64,000 nt of DNA from Emcibacter sp. SYSU 3D8. Lineage in GTDB: Bacteria > Pseudomonadota > Alphaproteobacteria > SMXS01. This document shows positions 56,802 to 64,000 of this stretch, piece after piece. Under the pieces are notes generated by a model. It had not been told where the DNA came from, searched no databases, and saw only the letters and a program-made list of their open reading frames with translations. Position numbers and translations under genes: made by a program. The stretch's first letter is position 1. Every line of letters starts with the position of its first letter. Location: positions 82,735 through 146,734 of the forward strand of contig NZ_JBBYXK010000006.1 of assembly GCF_039655875.1 (NCBI RefSeq). Reading direction: 5' to 3'.

Positions 56802-58359
56802 AATCTGCCGCCGCCATCACCGGTGCCGGGGCGTCTTCCACCTGCGGCTTGCGCGGAATCCACAACATGACCATCAGCGCCAGACTGGCCCAGCCCGAGA
56901 ACCACGCCAGGTCCGTCGTGGACAGCAGATAGGCCTGCGACACCATCTCGCGCACCAGAACGCCGAGCGCCTGTGTTTCCGTCAATCCCAGCTCCTGCAG
57001 CACGGCCATTGAATGGCGCAACACCGGATCATAGGCGCTGGACGCCTCGGCCAGCCGGCTCTGATGCAGGATCTCGCGCCGGTCCCAGAAGGTCACGGCA
57101 ATGGACGCGGCGATGCCGCCGCCGGTGATGCGGGCAAAGTTCATGATGCCCGAGCCGGACGGTATCTTCTCCGGCGGCAGGCCCTGCACGGTAATCGAGA
57201 CGATCGAGATCATGAAGGTGCTGAGCGCCACGCCCTGCACCAGGAGCGGCATGGCAAAGTCGAAGAAGCTGGCGTCCGTCGTGTAGTTGGCACGCATGAA
57301 GAACGAGATGGCGAACATGAGGAATGCGAATGACGCGCCCCAGCGCATGTCCGTGCCGGCCATCAGCCGGCTGGCCAATGGCGAAAGGATCAGCGCCACC
57401 AGTCCGCTGGGCGCGGCGATCAGGCCGGCCCAGGTCGCGGTGTAATTTTCCTGCGTCTGCAGCCACAGCGGCAGGATCACCAGATTCGAGAAGAACAGCA
57501 TGTAGCCCAGGCAGAACGCCGCCGTTCCCACCGAGAAGCTGCTGATCCTGAACAGATGCAGGTCGACGATGGGATGCTTGTCAGTCCATTCCCACACGAG
57601 CCACGCGGCGAAACCCACTGCCGACACCGCGGCAAGGACCACGATCCTGGACGACGAGAACCAGTCGTCATTCTTGCCGGTATCCAGCATGATCTGCAGG
57701 CAGCCCACCCAGACGATCAGCAGCACCAGCCCGATCACGTCGATCGGCAGCTTGCGGATCGGCGTCTTGAAGTCCCTCAGATTGCGCCAGACGATGAAGA
57801 CGCTCAGCAGTCCAACAGGAATGTTGATCAGGAAAATCCACGACCAGTGATAATTGTCTGAAATCAGGCCGCCAAGGATCGGACCGCAGATCGGCGCGAT
57901 CAGGGTCGTCATCGACCAGATCACCAGCGCGGTGCCGCGCCGGTGTACCGGAAAGATCATCAGCAGCAGTGCCTGGGATCCCGGCACCAGCGGCCCCGAG
58001 ACCGCTCCCTGGATCACCCGAAACACCACCAGCCCGCTCAGGTTCCACGCCAGGCCGCACAGCAGCGAGGCCAGCGTGAACAGCAGGATCGAGATGGAGA
58101 ACACCTTTACGGCGCCATAGCGGCCCATCAGCCATCCGGTGAGCGGCAGTGCAATTCCGCTGGCGATGGCGAAGGAGGTCAGAATCCAGGTGCCCTGGTC
58201 GGCGCTCGCGCCGAGATCTCCGGCAATGGTCGGGATCGATACGTTGGCGATGGTGATGTCGAGCACCTGCATGAAGGTGCCCATGGCCAGCGCGATCGAC
58301 GTGACCGCAAGCTTGCCGCCGCTAAGCGCCTTTGGCTGACCGGGCGGCTCTGAGCTCAC
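56800..58359 (-). CDS. emrB: MFS multidrug transporter, EmrB/QacA (DHA2) family
   Basis: The 519-residue protein has fourteen membrane helices and DHA2 features: TFMQVLDITIANVSIPTIAGD near the N-terminus (core TFMQVLDITIANV), motif C-like APICGPILGGLISDNYHW, and GTALVIWSMTTLIAP. It starts at a GTG overlapping the EmrA stop as GTGA. It exports hydrophobic compounds by proton antiport, working with EmrA and the outer-membrane factor of the same operon. Confidence 0.93.
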   Translation of the reverse strand: MSSEPPGQPKALSGGKLAVTSIALAMGTFMQVLDITIANVSIPTIAGDLGASADQGTWILTSFAIASGIALPLTGWLMGRYGAVKVFSISILLFTLASLLCGLAWNLSGLVVFRVIQGAVSGPLVPGSQALLLMIFPVHRRGTALVIWSMTTLIAPICGPILGGLISDNYHWSWIFLINIPVGLLSVFIVWRNLRDFKTPIRKLPIDVIGLVLLIVWVGCLQIMLDTGKNDDWFSSSRIVVLAAVSAVGFAAWLVWEWTDKHPIVDLHLFRISSFSVGTAAFCLGYMLFFSNLVILPLWLQTQENYTATWAGLIAAPSGLVALILSPLASRLMAGTDMRWGASFAFLMFAISFFMRANYTTDASFFDFAMPLLVQGVALSTFMISIVSITVQGLPPEKIPSGSGIMNFARITGGGIAASIAVTFWDRREILHQSRLAEASSAYDPVLRHSMAVLQELGLTETQALGVLVREMVSQAYLLSTTDLAWFSGWASLALMVMLWIPRKPQVEDAPAPVMAAAD

Positions 58360-59507
58360 GGCTTCTTCCCGTTTCCTCCGGCATTCGCCGCGATGGTTTC
58401 AGCGATCATCGCCTCGACATCCAGGCCCACCGCATCGACCGGCTTGGTCGGAATGGGCGTATGCCGGACCTCCGCCGCGATCATCGGTCCGGAGGTATCC
58501 TTGATGTCCACTGTCGCCTGCATTGACAGGCCGATGCGCAGCGGATGCTTTTTCACTTCCTCGGGATCAAGCAGAATGCGCACCGGTACCCGCTGGACGA
58601 TCTTGATCCAGTTGCCCGACGCGTTCTGCGGCGGCAAGAGTGCGAAGGCACTGCCGCTACCGGCCGAGAAGCCAGCCACGGTGCCGTGATAGGTCACGTC
58701 GCCGCCATAGATGTCGGCCTCGAGCTCAACCTTCTGCCCCACGCGCATATCGGTGAGCTGAACTTCCTTGAAGTTGGCCTCGACCCACACCTCGGAAAGC
58801 GGCACCACCGCCATCAGCGCATCGCCCTGCCTGACATGCTGGCCGATCTGCACCGTGCGTTGGGCAATCGTGCCGTCCACCGGCGCGATGATGCGCATGT
58901 GCGACACGAAGAGCGCCGCCTGCCGCACCTTGCCCGCTGCCGCCAGCACCATCGGATTGTCGGCCACGCCGGTGCTGCCGAGCATGGCCAGTGTGGAGTT
59001 CAGCTGCTCGCGCGCCACCGATACCTGTGCGCGCAATTCGGCCGCCTCGTCGCGTGAATTCTCGATGTCCTCGCGCGCCACCGCGCCATCGGCGCCCAGA
59101 TCGGCCCGGCGCTTGTAGCTGGCCTCGGCCCGCTGCGCCTCGGCCTCGCGCTGCCGGATCAGGGCCCGCAATTCTTCGGCGCGGGAGAACAGAGCCCGCA
59201 CGTCGCGCACCGTCCGCGCCAGTTCCGCCCGCGCATTCGCCATTCCGATATCGGCCCGCGCCGGATCCAGATCGACGAGAAGCTGGCCGCGCGTTACCGT
59301 CTGGGTACTGTCCGCGTGGATTGCCAGCACTGTCGCATTCTCGAGCGACGTGACGGACACCACATCGCCGGTCACATAGGCATCGTCCGTGCTCTCGTAA
59401 TGCGACAGATAGAGCAGCCAGTAGACGCCATAGGCGATCAGGCCGAGAACGACAACCAGGGCGATCGCCGACAGCCCGCGGCGGCGGTTGGTTTCAGGGG
59501 AAGCCAT
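58356..59507 (-). CDS. emrA: EmrA-type membrane fusion protein (HlyD family)
   Basis: The 383-residue protein has one N-terminal membrane anchor (LSAIALVVVLGLIAYGVYWLL, about 13-33), then YESTDDAYVTGDVVSVTS, a long coiled coil with RAEELRALIRQREAEAQRAEA, and the barrel part VQIGQHVRQGDALMAVVPL. It bridges the MFS pump and the outer-membrane channel. It lies 4 bases after the NodT-like gene and overlaps emrB by 4. Confidence 0.94.
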   Translation of the reverse strand: MASPETNRRRGLSAIALVVVLGLIAYGVYWLLYLSHYESTDDAYVTGDVVSVTSLENATVLAIHADSTQTVTRGQLLVDLDPARADIGMANARAELARTVRDVRALFSRAEELRALIRQREAEAQRAEASYKRRADLGADGAVAREDIENSRDEAAELRAQVSVAREQLNSTLAMLGSTGVADNPMVLAAAGKVRQAALFVSHMRIIAPVDGTIAQRTVQIGQHVRQGDALMAVVPLSEVWVEANFKEVQLTDMRVGQKVELEADIYGGDVTYHGTVAGFSAGSGSAFALLPPQNASGNWIKIVQRVPVRILLDPEEVKKHPLRIGLSMQATVDIKDTSGPMIAAEVRHTPIPTKPVDAVGLDVEAMIAETIAANAGGNGKKP

Positions 59508-59511
59508 GTCG

Positions 59512-60951
59512 TCACTCCCTCGCGGCGGGCTGGTTCAACCCAGCCGCTAGCGTTTCCGATTCTGCGGGCGGCGCGAAGTCTCCCCCCACCGCGACGAGCA
59601 GCTTGACCCGTTCCAAGGCTTGCTGCGCGGTCAGCACGGCCAGTTGCCGCCGCGCGTCGAGCAGCTGCGTTTCGGCGGTCAATACCGCCAGATAGGTCGA
59701 CAATCCGCCGCCATAGCGCCGCTCGGCCAGCGCAAACGCCTGTTCGGCCGCCTCCAGCGCCTTCGCCTGATCAACCAGTTCAAGCCGCAGGGAGTGAATG
59801 CCCGACAGCCTGTCGGCCACCTGCTGTACCGCGGCGACCACTGCGCCGTTATAGCCGGCGATGGCGATGTCGATTTCGGCCGTGGCGCCCTCGTAATTGG
59901 GCTTGAGCCGGGCGTCGAACAGCGGCAGGTGCACCGCGGGGCCTGCGCCGTAGACACCGGCGCCGCCGCTCAGGAGGTGACTGAGTCCGATCGCCTGAAA
60001 GCCCGCGAAGGCCACCAGATTGACGTTGGGATAGAACGCCGCCTTGGCCGCCTTCTGCCCGGACATGGCCGCGCCGACCCGAAGTCTGGCAGCCAGGATA
60101 TCGGGACGGCGCGCCAGCAGATCGGCTGGAAGCGTCTCCGGCAACGGCAGCACGGCCTGCGGGTTCAGGGTCGGCCTGACGATATCGGCATAGACGCCGG
60201 CGCCCTGGCCGGTCAGTGCCGCGATCGCGTGTACCGTGTTGTCGCGCTCATTGATCGCTTGCTGCCGGGCGACCCGCGCCACGGCGAGTTGGCCTTCCGC
60301 CTGCTTTTCCTCGATGCGGCTGTCGAGACCGGCAACCACTCTCCGCTGGGCCAGATCCAGCAGCCGGGCGCGCTGCGCCACCGCGCGCTCGGCGATGTCG
60401 AGCAGCGCATAGGCTCGGTCAAGCCCGATATAGGCCTCGGCCAGCGTGCCCGTCAGCGCCAGTTGCGCGGCCGCCGCATCCAGCTCCACCGCCGCGGCGC
60501 CGGCCCGCGATTGATCGATGAGGGCCTTCTGGCGGCCCCAGAAGTCCACATCCCAGGACAGGTTGCTCTGCACCGAGCCAAGCCAGTAGTGGCCGCCGCC
60601 ATAGGGCGGTGGGTAGATGAATCGTTCGCTGAACCGCTGGAACTGCTCGTCACCGTCGAGTGTCACCCGGGGCAGCGCGTCGCCCCGCGTCGCCGCCGCC
60701 GATGCCTGCGCCGCCCGCACCCGCGCCAGCGCCTCGGCAAGCCGCGGATTACCCGAAAGCGCCTTCACGACCAGCGCCTCGAACTGCGGATCGGCCCAGT
60801 CGCGCCACCAGGCCTTGCTGGCGACCGGCGCGGCCGCGTCGTCAAGGCCGAGTTCTGCATCCTGCAGCATCTGCAGCTTGGGCTGGGTCGTCGGCACGCA
60901 ACCGGCGAGAACGCAGGAAACAGCGGCGATCAAGACAAATCCGCGTTTCAT
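59512..60951 (-). CDS. Outer-membrane efflux lipoprotein (NodT family) of the Emr system
   Basis: The 479-residue protein has a lipobox (CVLAGC, Cys18) and TolC-type helices (ARVRAAQASAAATRGDALP, WDVDFWGRQKALIDQSRAGA). It is the second gene of a marR-channel-emrA-emrB operon, overlapping marR by 4 bases (ATGA). Emr systems normally borrow TolC; here a dedicated channel is present. Confidence 0.92.
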   Translation of the reverse strand: MKRGFVLIAAVSCVLAGCVPTTQPKLQMLQDAELGLDDAAAPVASKAWWRDWADPQFEALVVKALSGNPRLAEALARVRAAQASAAATRGDALPRVTLDGDEQFQRFSERFIYPPPYGGGHYWLGSVQSNLSWDVDFWGRQKALIDQSRAGAAAVELDAAAAQLALTGTLAEAYIGLDRAYALLDIAERAVAQRARLLDLAQRRVVAGLDSRIEEKQAEGQLAVARVARQQAINERDNTVHAIAALTGQGAGVYADIVRPTLNPQAVLPLPETLPADLLARRPDILAARLRVGAAMSGQKAAKAAFYPNVNLVAFAGFQAIGLSHLLSGGAGVYGAGPAVHLPLFDARLKPNYEGATAEIDIAIAGYNGAVVAAVQQVADRLSGIHSLRLELVDQAKALEAAEQAFALAERRYGGGLSTYLAVLTAETQLLDARRQLAVLTAQQALERVKLLVAVGGDFAPPAESETLAAGLNQPAARE

Positions 60952-61421
60952 GGCGCGCTGCCCCTGTCGCCGTCCTGCAGCTTGTCGATGATCCGCTTGA
61001 GCATGCCGACCAGCATCTCGATTTCCTCTGAACTGAAATCCGAGAGGATCGCGTTGATGTGATCGACGACCAGCGGGATCGACGCCTCTACCGAGCGGCG
61101 TCCTTCCTGGGTCAGCGCAAGTTCGACCATCCGGCGGTCTTCGGTGCTGCGCGTCCGCTCAAGCAGTCCGCGAGCCTCGAGCTGGTCAACCACGCGGGTA
61201 AGCGCGCCGCTGTCATGATTGAGATTACGGCTGATGTCGGCAGCGCGATTGGCGAGACCGTCTCGCAGCTGCATCAGCACGCACCATTGCACGAAGGTAA
61301 ATTCGCGGTTCGCGAACAGCGCTTCGAGCCGGGGCTGCATGAGGTTCAACGTACAGCGAAGGAGATAGCCAACCGCGTTCCGTGCGGTGAACGTCTCGGG
61401 AGTATAGTGCCCCTGGGTCAT
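60948..61421 (-). CDS. MarR family regulator heading the Emr operon
   Basis: The 157-residue protein has a MarR winged helix (TFVQWCVLMQLRDGLANRAADI, core VQWCVLMQLRDG; then RNLNHDSGALTRVVDQLEARGLL and RSTEDRRMVELALTQEGRR). The start at 61421 (MTQGHYTPETF) is preferred over the ATG at 61439. A palindrome and promoter-like hexamers lie directly upstream, so autorepression of the whole efflux operon is likely. Confidence 0.92.
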   Translation of the reverse strand: MTQGHYTPETFTARNAVGYLLRCTLNLMQPRLEALFANREFTFVQWCVLMQLRDGLANRAADISRNLNHDSGALTRVVDQLEARGLLERTRSTEDRRMVELALTQEGRRSVEASIPLVVDHINAILSDFSSEEIEMLVGMLKRIIDKLQDGDRGSAP

Positions 61422-61422
61422 T

Positions 61423-61486
61423 AACTGCCTGCGCAACAACTGCCTAGGCAGCTATATAATCGCCCGGTTAAGGTTGCGCAAGCGTC
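61423..61486 (-). promoter_or_regulatory. Promoter and MarR operator of the Emr operon
   Basis: The perfect palindrome CTGCCTAGGCAG (61440-61451) and the direct repeat AACTGCCT (61423-61430 and 61438-61445, plus strand) lie just before the marR ATG. On the gene strand TTGCGC and TATATA, 17 bases apart, lie upstream of the palindrome and form a weak -35/-10 pair. Repressor binding here would cover the start of transcription. Confidence 0.62.
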
Positions 61487-61526
61487 TGCAAACGATCTGG
61501 AGGCAAAAAATTGCAGGCTGGGAAGC

Positions 61527-62141
61527 CTAGTCTGTCCCCGGATATTCCTCGGCCTTGAGCACGCTGGCCAGATGGGCCGCGTTACGGGCCACGGTCTCGA
61601 TGGCGTCCTGCACCTTGGATGGCGTCAATTTCAGGTCCTTGTAGTCGACGCCTCCCATGGCCTCTCCCACCCAGTACGCCATGCCGCCTGCCGGAATGCT
61701 GAACCCCACGTCATTGAGCGCCTGAAAGGTTTCGGCGGCAACGTGGTGCGCGCCGTCTTCATTGCCGACCACGGCAACGCAGGCAACCTTGCCGAATGTG
61801 ACCATGCGGCCCTTGCTGTCGGTTTCGCCAAGGAAGGCGTCCATCCGCTCCAGCACCCGTTTGCAGACGCTGCTGGGCTGGCCGAGCCAGATCGGCGTCC
61901 CCAGCAACAGGATGTCGGCCGCCATCAGCTGCTTACGGATCGTCGGCCAGTCGTCGCCCTTCCCTTCGTCCGCCGTCACCCCCGGCTTTATATCGTGGTC
62001 CGCCGCTCGGACCTTGTCCGCCTTGACCCCATGCTTGCCGAACGCTTTCACCATCTGGTCGATCAACAGGTCCGTCGAGGACGGCTCCTCCCCGGCCGAC
62101 GGCTTCAGCGTGCAATTGATGGCGAGCATTTTGAGGGTCAT
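61527..62141 (-). CDS. Flavodoxin-fold NAD(P)H-dependent FMN reductase-like protein
   Basis: The 204-residue protein has the flavodoxin fold: LAINCTLKPSAGEEPSSTDLL (FMN phosphate loop with SS/T), then AADILLLGTPIWLGQPSSVC, typical of NADPH-dependent FMN reductases and WrbA-like proteins. AGGAGAC precedes the ATG at 62141; the frame running to 62300 has no homology. It could provide reduced flavin or electrons to one of the Rieske proteins, but no partnership is proven. Confidence 0.9.
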   Translation of the reverse strand: MTLKMLAINCTLKPSAGEEPSSTDLLIDQMVKAFGKHGVKADKVRAADHDIKPGVTADEGKGDDWPTIRKQLMAADILLLGTPIWLGQPSSVCKRVLERMDAFLGETDSKGRMVTFGKVACVAVVGNEDGAHHVAAETFQALNDVGFSIPAGGMAYWVGEAMGGVDYKDLKLTPSKVQDAIETVARNAAHLASVLKAEEYPGTD

Positions 62142-62286
62142 GACAGTCTCCTGTGTCGTTAACGCAACCACACGCCAGAACCCGTCGATGTCCCGAATGT
62201 TCCGCCGCCAGCAGGCCACGGCGAACCGGCACGGGCGCCTCCCTGCCCGCATGTCGACCGTGCCGCCTTCAGGTCCCGAAAACACG

Positions 62287-62317
62287 AAACCACCCCGCAC
62301 CAGGTGCGGGGTGGTTT
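62287..62317 (-). terminator. Rho-independent terminator after the third Rieske oxygenase
   Basis: A perfect 12-base stem (CCACCCCGCACC/GGTGCGGGGTGG) with flanking AAA and TTT lies 45 bases after the Rieske stop and separates it from the FMN reductase-like gene. Confidence 0.85.
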
Positions 62318-62361
62318 GTGAACAGGGTCGTGCAGGGACCGGCCCGGGGGCCGGCCTGCAA

Positions 62362-63576
62362 CTACTCGGCGGCCTGGCGGACCGGCGAGAACAGGCTGTT
62401 CAGGTCATCATTGCTGGTGTCGAGCAGCTTCTGCACCCAGCCATGAAACACTTGGCCGCCGCCCTCGTTGCGGCCGAAATAGACATGTTCCGTCATGCCG
62501 GCATCGAGCGCCTTCTGCTGGCGCAGGCCCGTGCCATAGTCCTCGTGCTGGACCACATATTCCAGCAGTTTGAACTGGTCCTCGAGGCCCTGGCGGGTCT
62601 CGTCGGTCAGCGGCTTCTCCGACAGATACATCTGCGTGGTAAAGCTTTCGCCCACCTTCTCGCCCGGGAACAGCTGCGAGATCATCACGCCGCGCTGGCC
62701 GCCATAGAAGGTGGCGATCGAGATGTGCGGGAAGATGGTCCACACGCCGTTCATCAGCGCCTCGACCGGCCACTCGCTGCTGTCTTTCTCGGCGAGGTCG
62801 TTGAGGTCCAGCCCTTCGGGCATCGGCAGCACCGTCGAGGGCGCGCTTACCCGCGTGTGCGGGCCGAACGAATAGAACAGCGCGCGATTCGGAATGTTGC
62901 GGCCGAACGTATCCGCGTGCAGCACGGGCAGGTGATAGAAATCCAGATAGCCGTCATAGGCAATCTTCCAGTTCGGGCCGTTCAGCGTCCGGCTCTGGAA
63001 GAACTGCCAGCTTTCGAGGCCAAAGCCTGCGAGCAATTCGTCGTAGCCCGACAGGAAGGCATTGATGTCCAGGTCCGAATTCGGATCCAGGATGGCCCAG
63101 ATCAGGCCCGCCTTCTCCAGCACCGGGAACGGCTTCAGGCCCAGCTCGTCGGTGTTCACCTCGCCGAAATCCTCGCGCGAGGCCACGCCGATCAACTCAC
63201 CGTCGCGGTTGAAGGTCCAGCCATGATAGCCGCAGATGAACCGCGAGGCATTGCCGGTTCCCTGCGCCACAGCGGTGCCGCGGTGGGTGCAGGAATTCAG
63301 GAACGCCCGGACCTTGCCATCCTTGCCGCGGGTCAGCAGCACCGGAACGCCAACCGCATCCATGGCCTTGTAGTCACCTGGATTGGGAAGCTCGGCGGTG
63401 GGCGCCAGCATCAGCGGCATGCGCTTGAAGATCAGCTTCTTCTCGCGCTCGAACCGCTCTTCGTCGGTGTAGATGTCCGCTTTTACCTTCATCACCGAAG
63501 GCGCCTGCCGCATGGTGCCGGCTTTACCGTGCTCCAGCGCATCCTTGGTCATCTCGATCAGGGTGGCCTTATTCAT
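62362..63576 (-). CDS. Rieske non-haem iron oxygenase, alpha subunit (third)
   Basis: The 404-residue protein is shorter than the other two. It has Rieske ligands CTH (Cys96, His98) and CGYH (Cys115, His118), and catalytic DFYHLPVLHADT (His215, His220). AGGAGACGCAGG precedes the ATG. It resembles the phthalate/vanillate or 3-ketosteroid hydroxylase-like branch of single-subunit oxygenases. It is divergent to a fourth Rieske gene starting at 63868; no reductase or ferredoxin lies in the window. Confidence 0.92.
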   Translation of the reverse strand: MNKATLIEMTKDALEHGKAGTMRQAPSVMKVKADIYTDEERFEREKKLIFKRMPLMLAPTAELPNPGDYKAMDAVGVPVLLTRGKDGKVRAFLNSCTHRGTAVAQGTGNASRFICGYHGWTFNRDGELIGVASREDFGEVNTDELGLKPFPVLEKAGLIWAILDPNSDLDINAFLSGYDELLAGFGLESWQFFQSRTLNGPNWKIAYDGYLDFYHLPVLHADTFGRNIPNRALFYSFGPHTRVSAPSTVLPMPEGLDLNDLAEKDSSEWPVEALMNGVWTIFPHISIATFYGGQRGVMISQLFPGEKVGESFTTQMYLSEKPLTDETRQGLEDQFKLLEYVVQHEDYGTGLRQQKALDAGMTEHVYFGRNEGGGQVFHGWVQKLLDTSNDDLNSLFSPVRQAAE

Positions 63577-63867
63577 ATCCTGCGTCTCCTGAAAAATTCA
63601 TTCAGCATTCCCCGCGAAGGAGCGATCATCCGTGATGGGGGGCCGGCTTGTCAATGTAGGGACATTGGCGCCGGTTGCTACGTCGGTAGATAGTAACAAA
63701 TTCGCTCGCTGCGCGGAAGTTTAGCCATTAACTTATTCGAACGATCGATCCGGCCAACATCTGGCGGCAGCATTCGCCAGTTGGCATGGCCATCGATACT
63801 GCGTCGCCGATGGCGGATCGGCAGAATGTCCGCCACGGTATTCGCTTCTACGAAACGGGAGACGGAC

Positions 63868-64000
63868 ATGACCGAGATCATCACTCATCCGCTGGCCATC
63901 GACGGCAAGGACCCGCGCAATGCGCGCGGCGACCGGATTTCACAGGACCGCTATTATTCGCGCGACTGGATGCAGCGGGAATGGGATCACCTGTGGACCA
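63868..64000 (+). CDS. Rieske oxygenase alpha subunit, N-terminal fragment (fourth; runs off the window)
   Basis: The 44 visible codons start MTEIITHPLAIDGKDPRNAR and continue with RYYSRDWMQREWDHLWT. This aligns with RYTSRDFMQREWDGMWT of the first Rieske oxygenase, the segment just before the cluster domain. GGGAG lies 9 bases upstream of the ATG. The Rieske centre itself lies beyond base 64000. Confidence 0.75.
   Translation, partial: MTEIITHPLAIDGKDPRNARGDRISQDRYYSRDWMQREWDHLWT

Noticed and set aside
61762..63693. 643-codon plus-strand frame opposite the FMN reductase-like and third Rieske genes
   Set aside because: Covers a perfect terminator and two real genes; no recognisable domain.

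Overview
The window is GC-rich, gene-dense bacterial chromosome, most likely from an alphaproteobacterium. The clearest indicator is an SOS box of the alphaproteobacterial type (GTTC-N7-GTTC) in front of an imuA-imuB-dnaE2 mutagenesis operon. Three large TonB-dependent receptors, many Rieske oxygenases, IclR/TetR/MarR-controlled catabolic and efflux operons, and frequent GTG/TTG starts with 4-base stop/start overlaps fit an aerobic, xenobiotic- or lipid-degrading, sphingomonad-like lineage. Genus cannot be decided from the sequence. No rRNA, tRNA, CRISPR array or intact insertion sequence was seen.

Layout. 1-2.4 kb: SOS mutasome (dnaE2 start, imuB, imuA). 2.5-3.5 kb: a small phage-type lysis remnant (overlapping Rz/Rz1-like spanins and two tiny ORFs). 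3.8-6.6 kb: two AT-richer membrane genes (HAD-UbiA fusion and a GT39-like glycosyltransferase) that look acquired. 7.2-21 kb: catabolic and housekeeping block: an AttH-like protein with a degenerate phosphotransferase-fold protein and a small partner, an Old Yellow Enzyme, GST, DUF305 protein, thiolase, MDR reductase, cytochrome c, a VOC/ABM/VOC trio, and a translationally coupled IclR/acyl-CoA dehydrogenase/YhdH operon. 21-27 kb: czcCBA-type metal efflux operon led by a His/Asp-rich secreted protein. 27.3-29.7 kb: DbpA-type RNA helicase.

30-46 kb: uptake and oxidation region with a Rieske oxygenase, three TonB-dependent receptors (two a tandem duplicate), an AhpD-like protein, an F420-type LLM oxidoreductase, a Tat-type class A beta-lactamase, a P450 and a membrane-anchored glutamate-synthase-like FMN protein. 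All three receptors carry the same short element (CCGTTGATTAA or a close variant) about 130 bases before the start codon. 46-48.7 kb: an HTH regulator, a DUF4142 protein and a VOC/ArsR/SRPBCC operon. 48.7-61.4 kb: two multidrug systems (MexAB-OprM type facing a TetR gene; EmrAB plus outer-membrane factor led by MarR) flanking a second Rieske oxygenase. 61.5-64 kb: an NADPH-dependent FMN reductase-like protein, a third Rieske oxygenase, and the start of a fourth.

How it works together (inference): the receptors import large, poorly permeable organic substrates; the Rieske oxygenases and P450 begin their oxidation with redox partners encoded elsewhere; the thiolase, acyl-CoA dehydrogenase and reductases process acyl-CoA intermediates; and the three pumps export toxic substrates, metals or intermediates. 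Several palindromes and direct repeats next to local regulators are good operator candidates.
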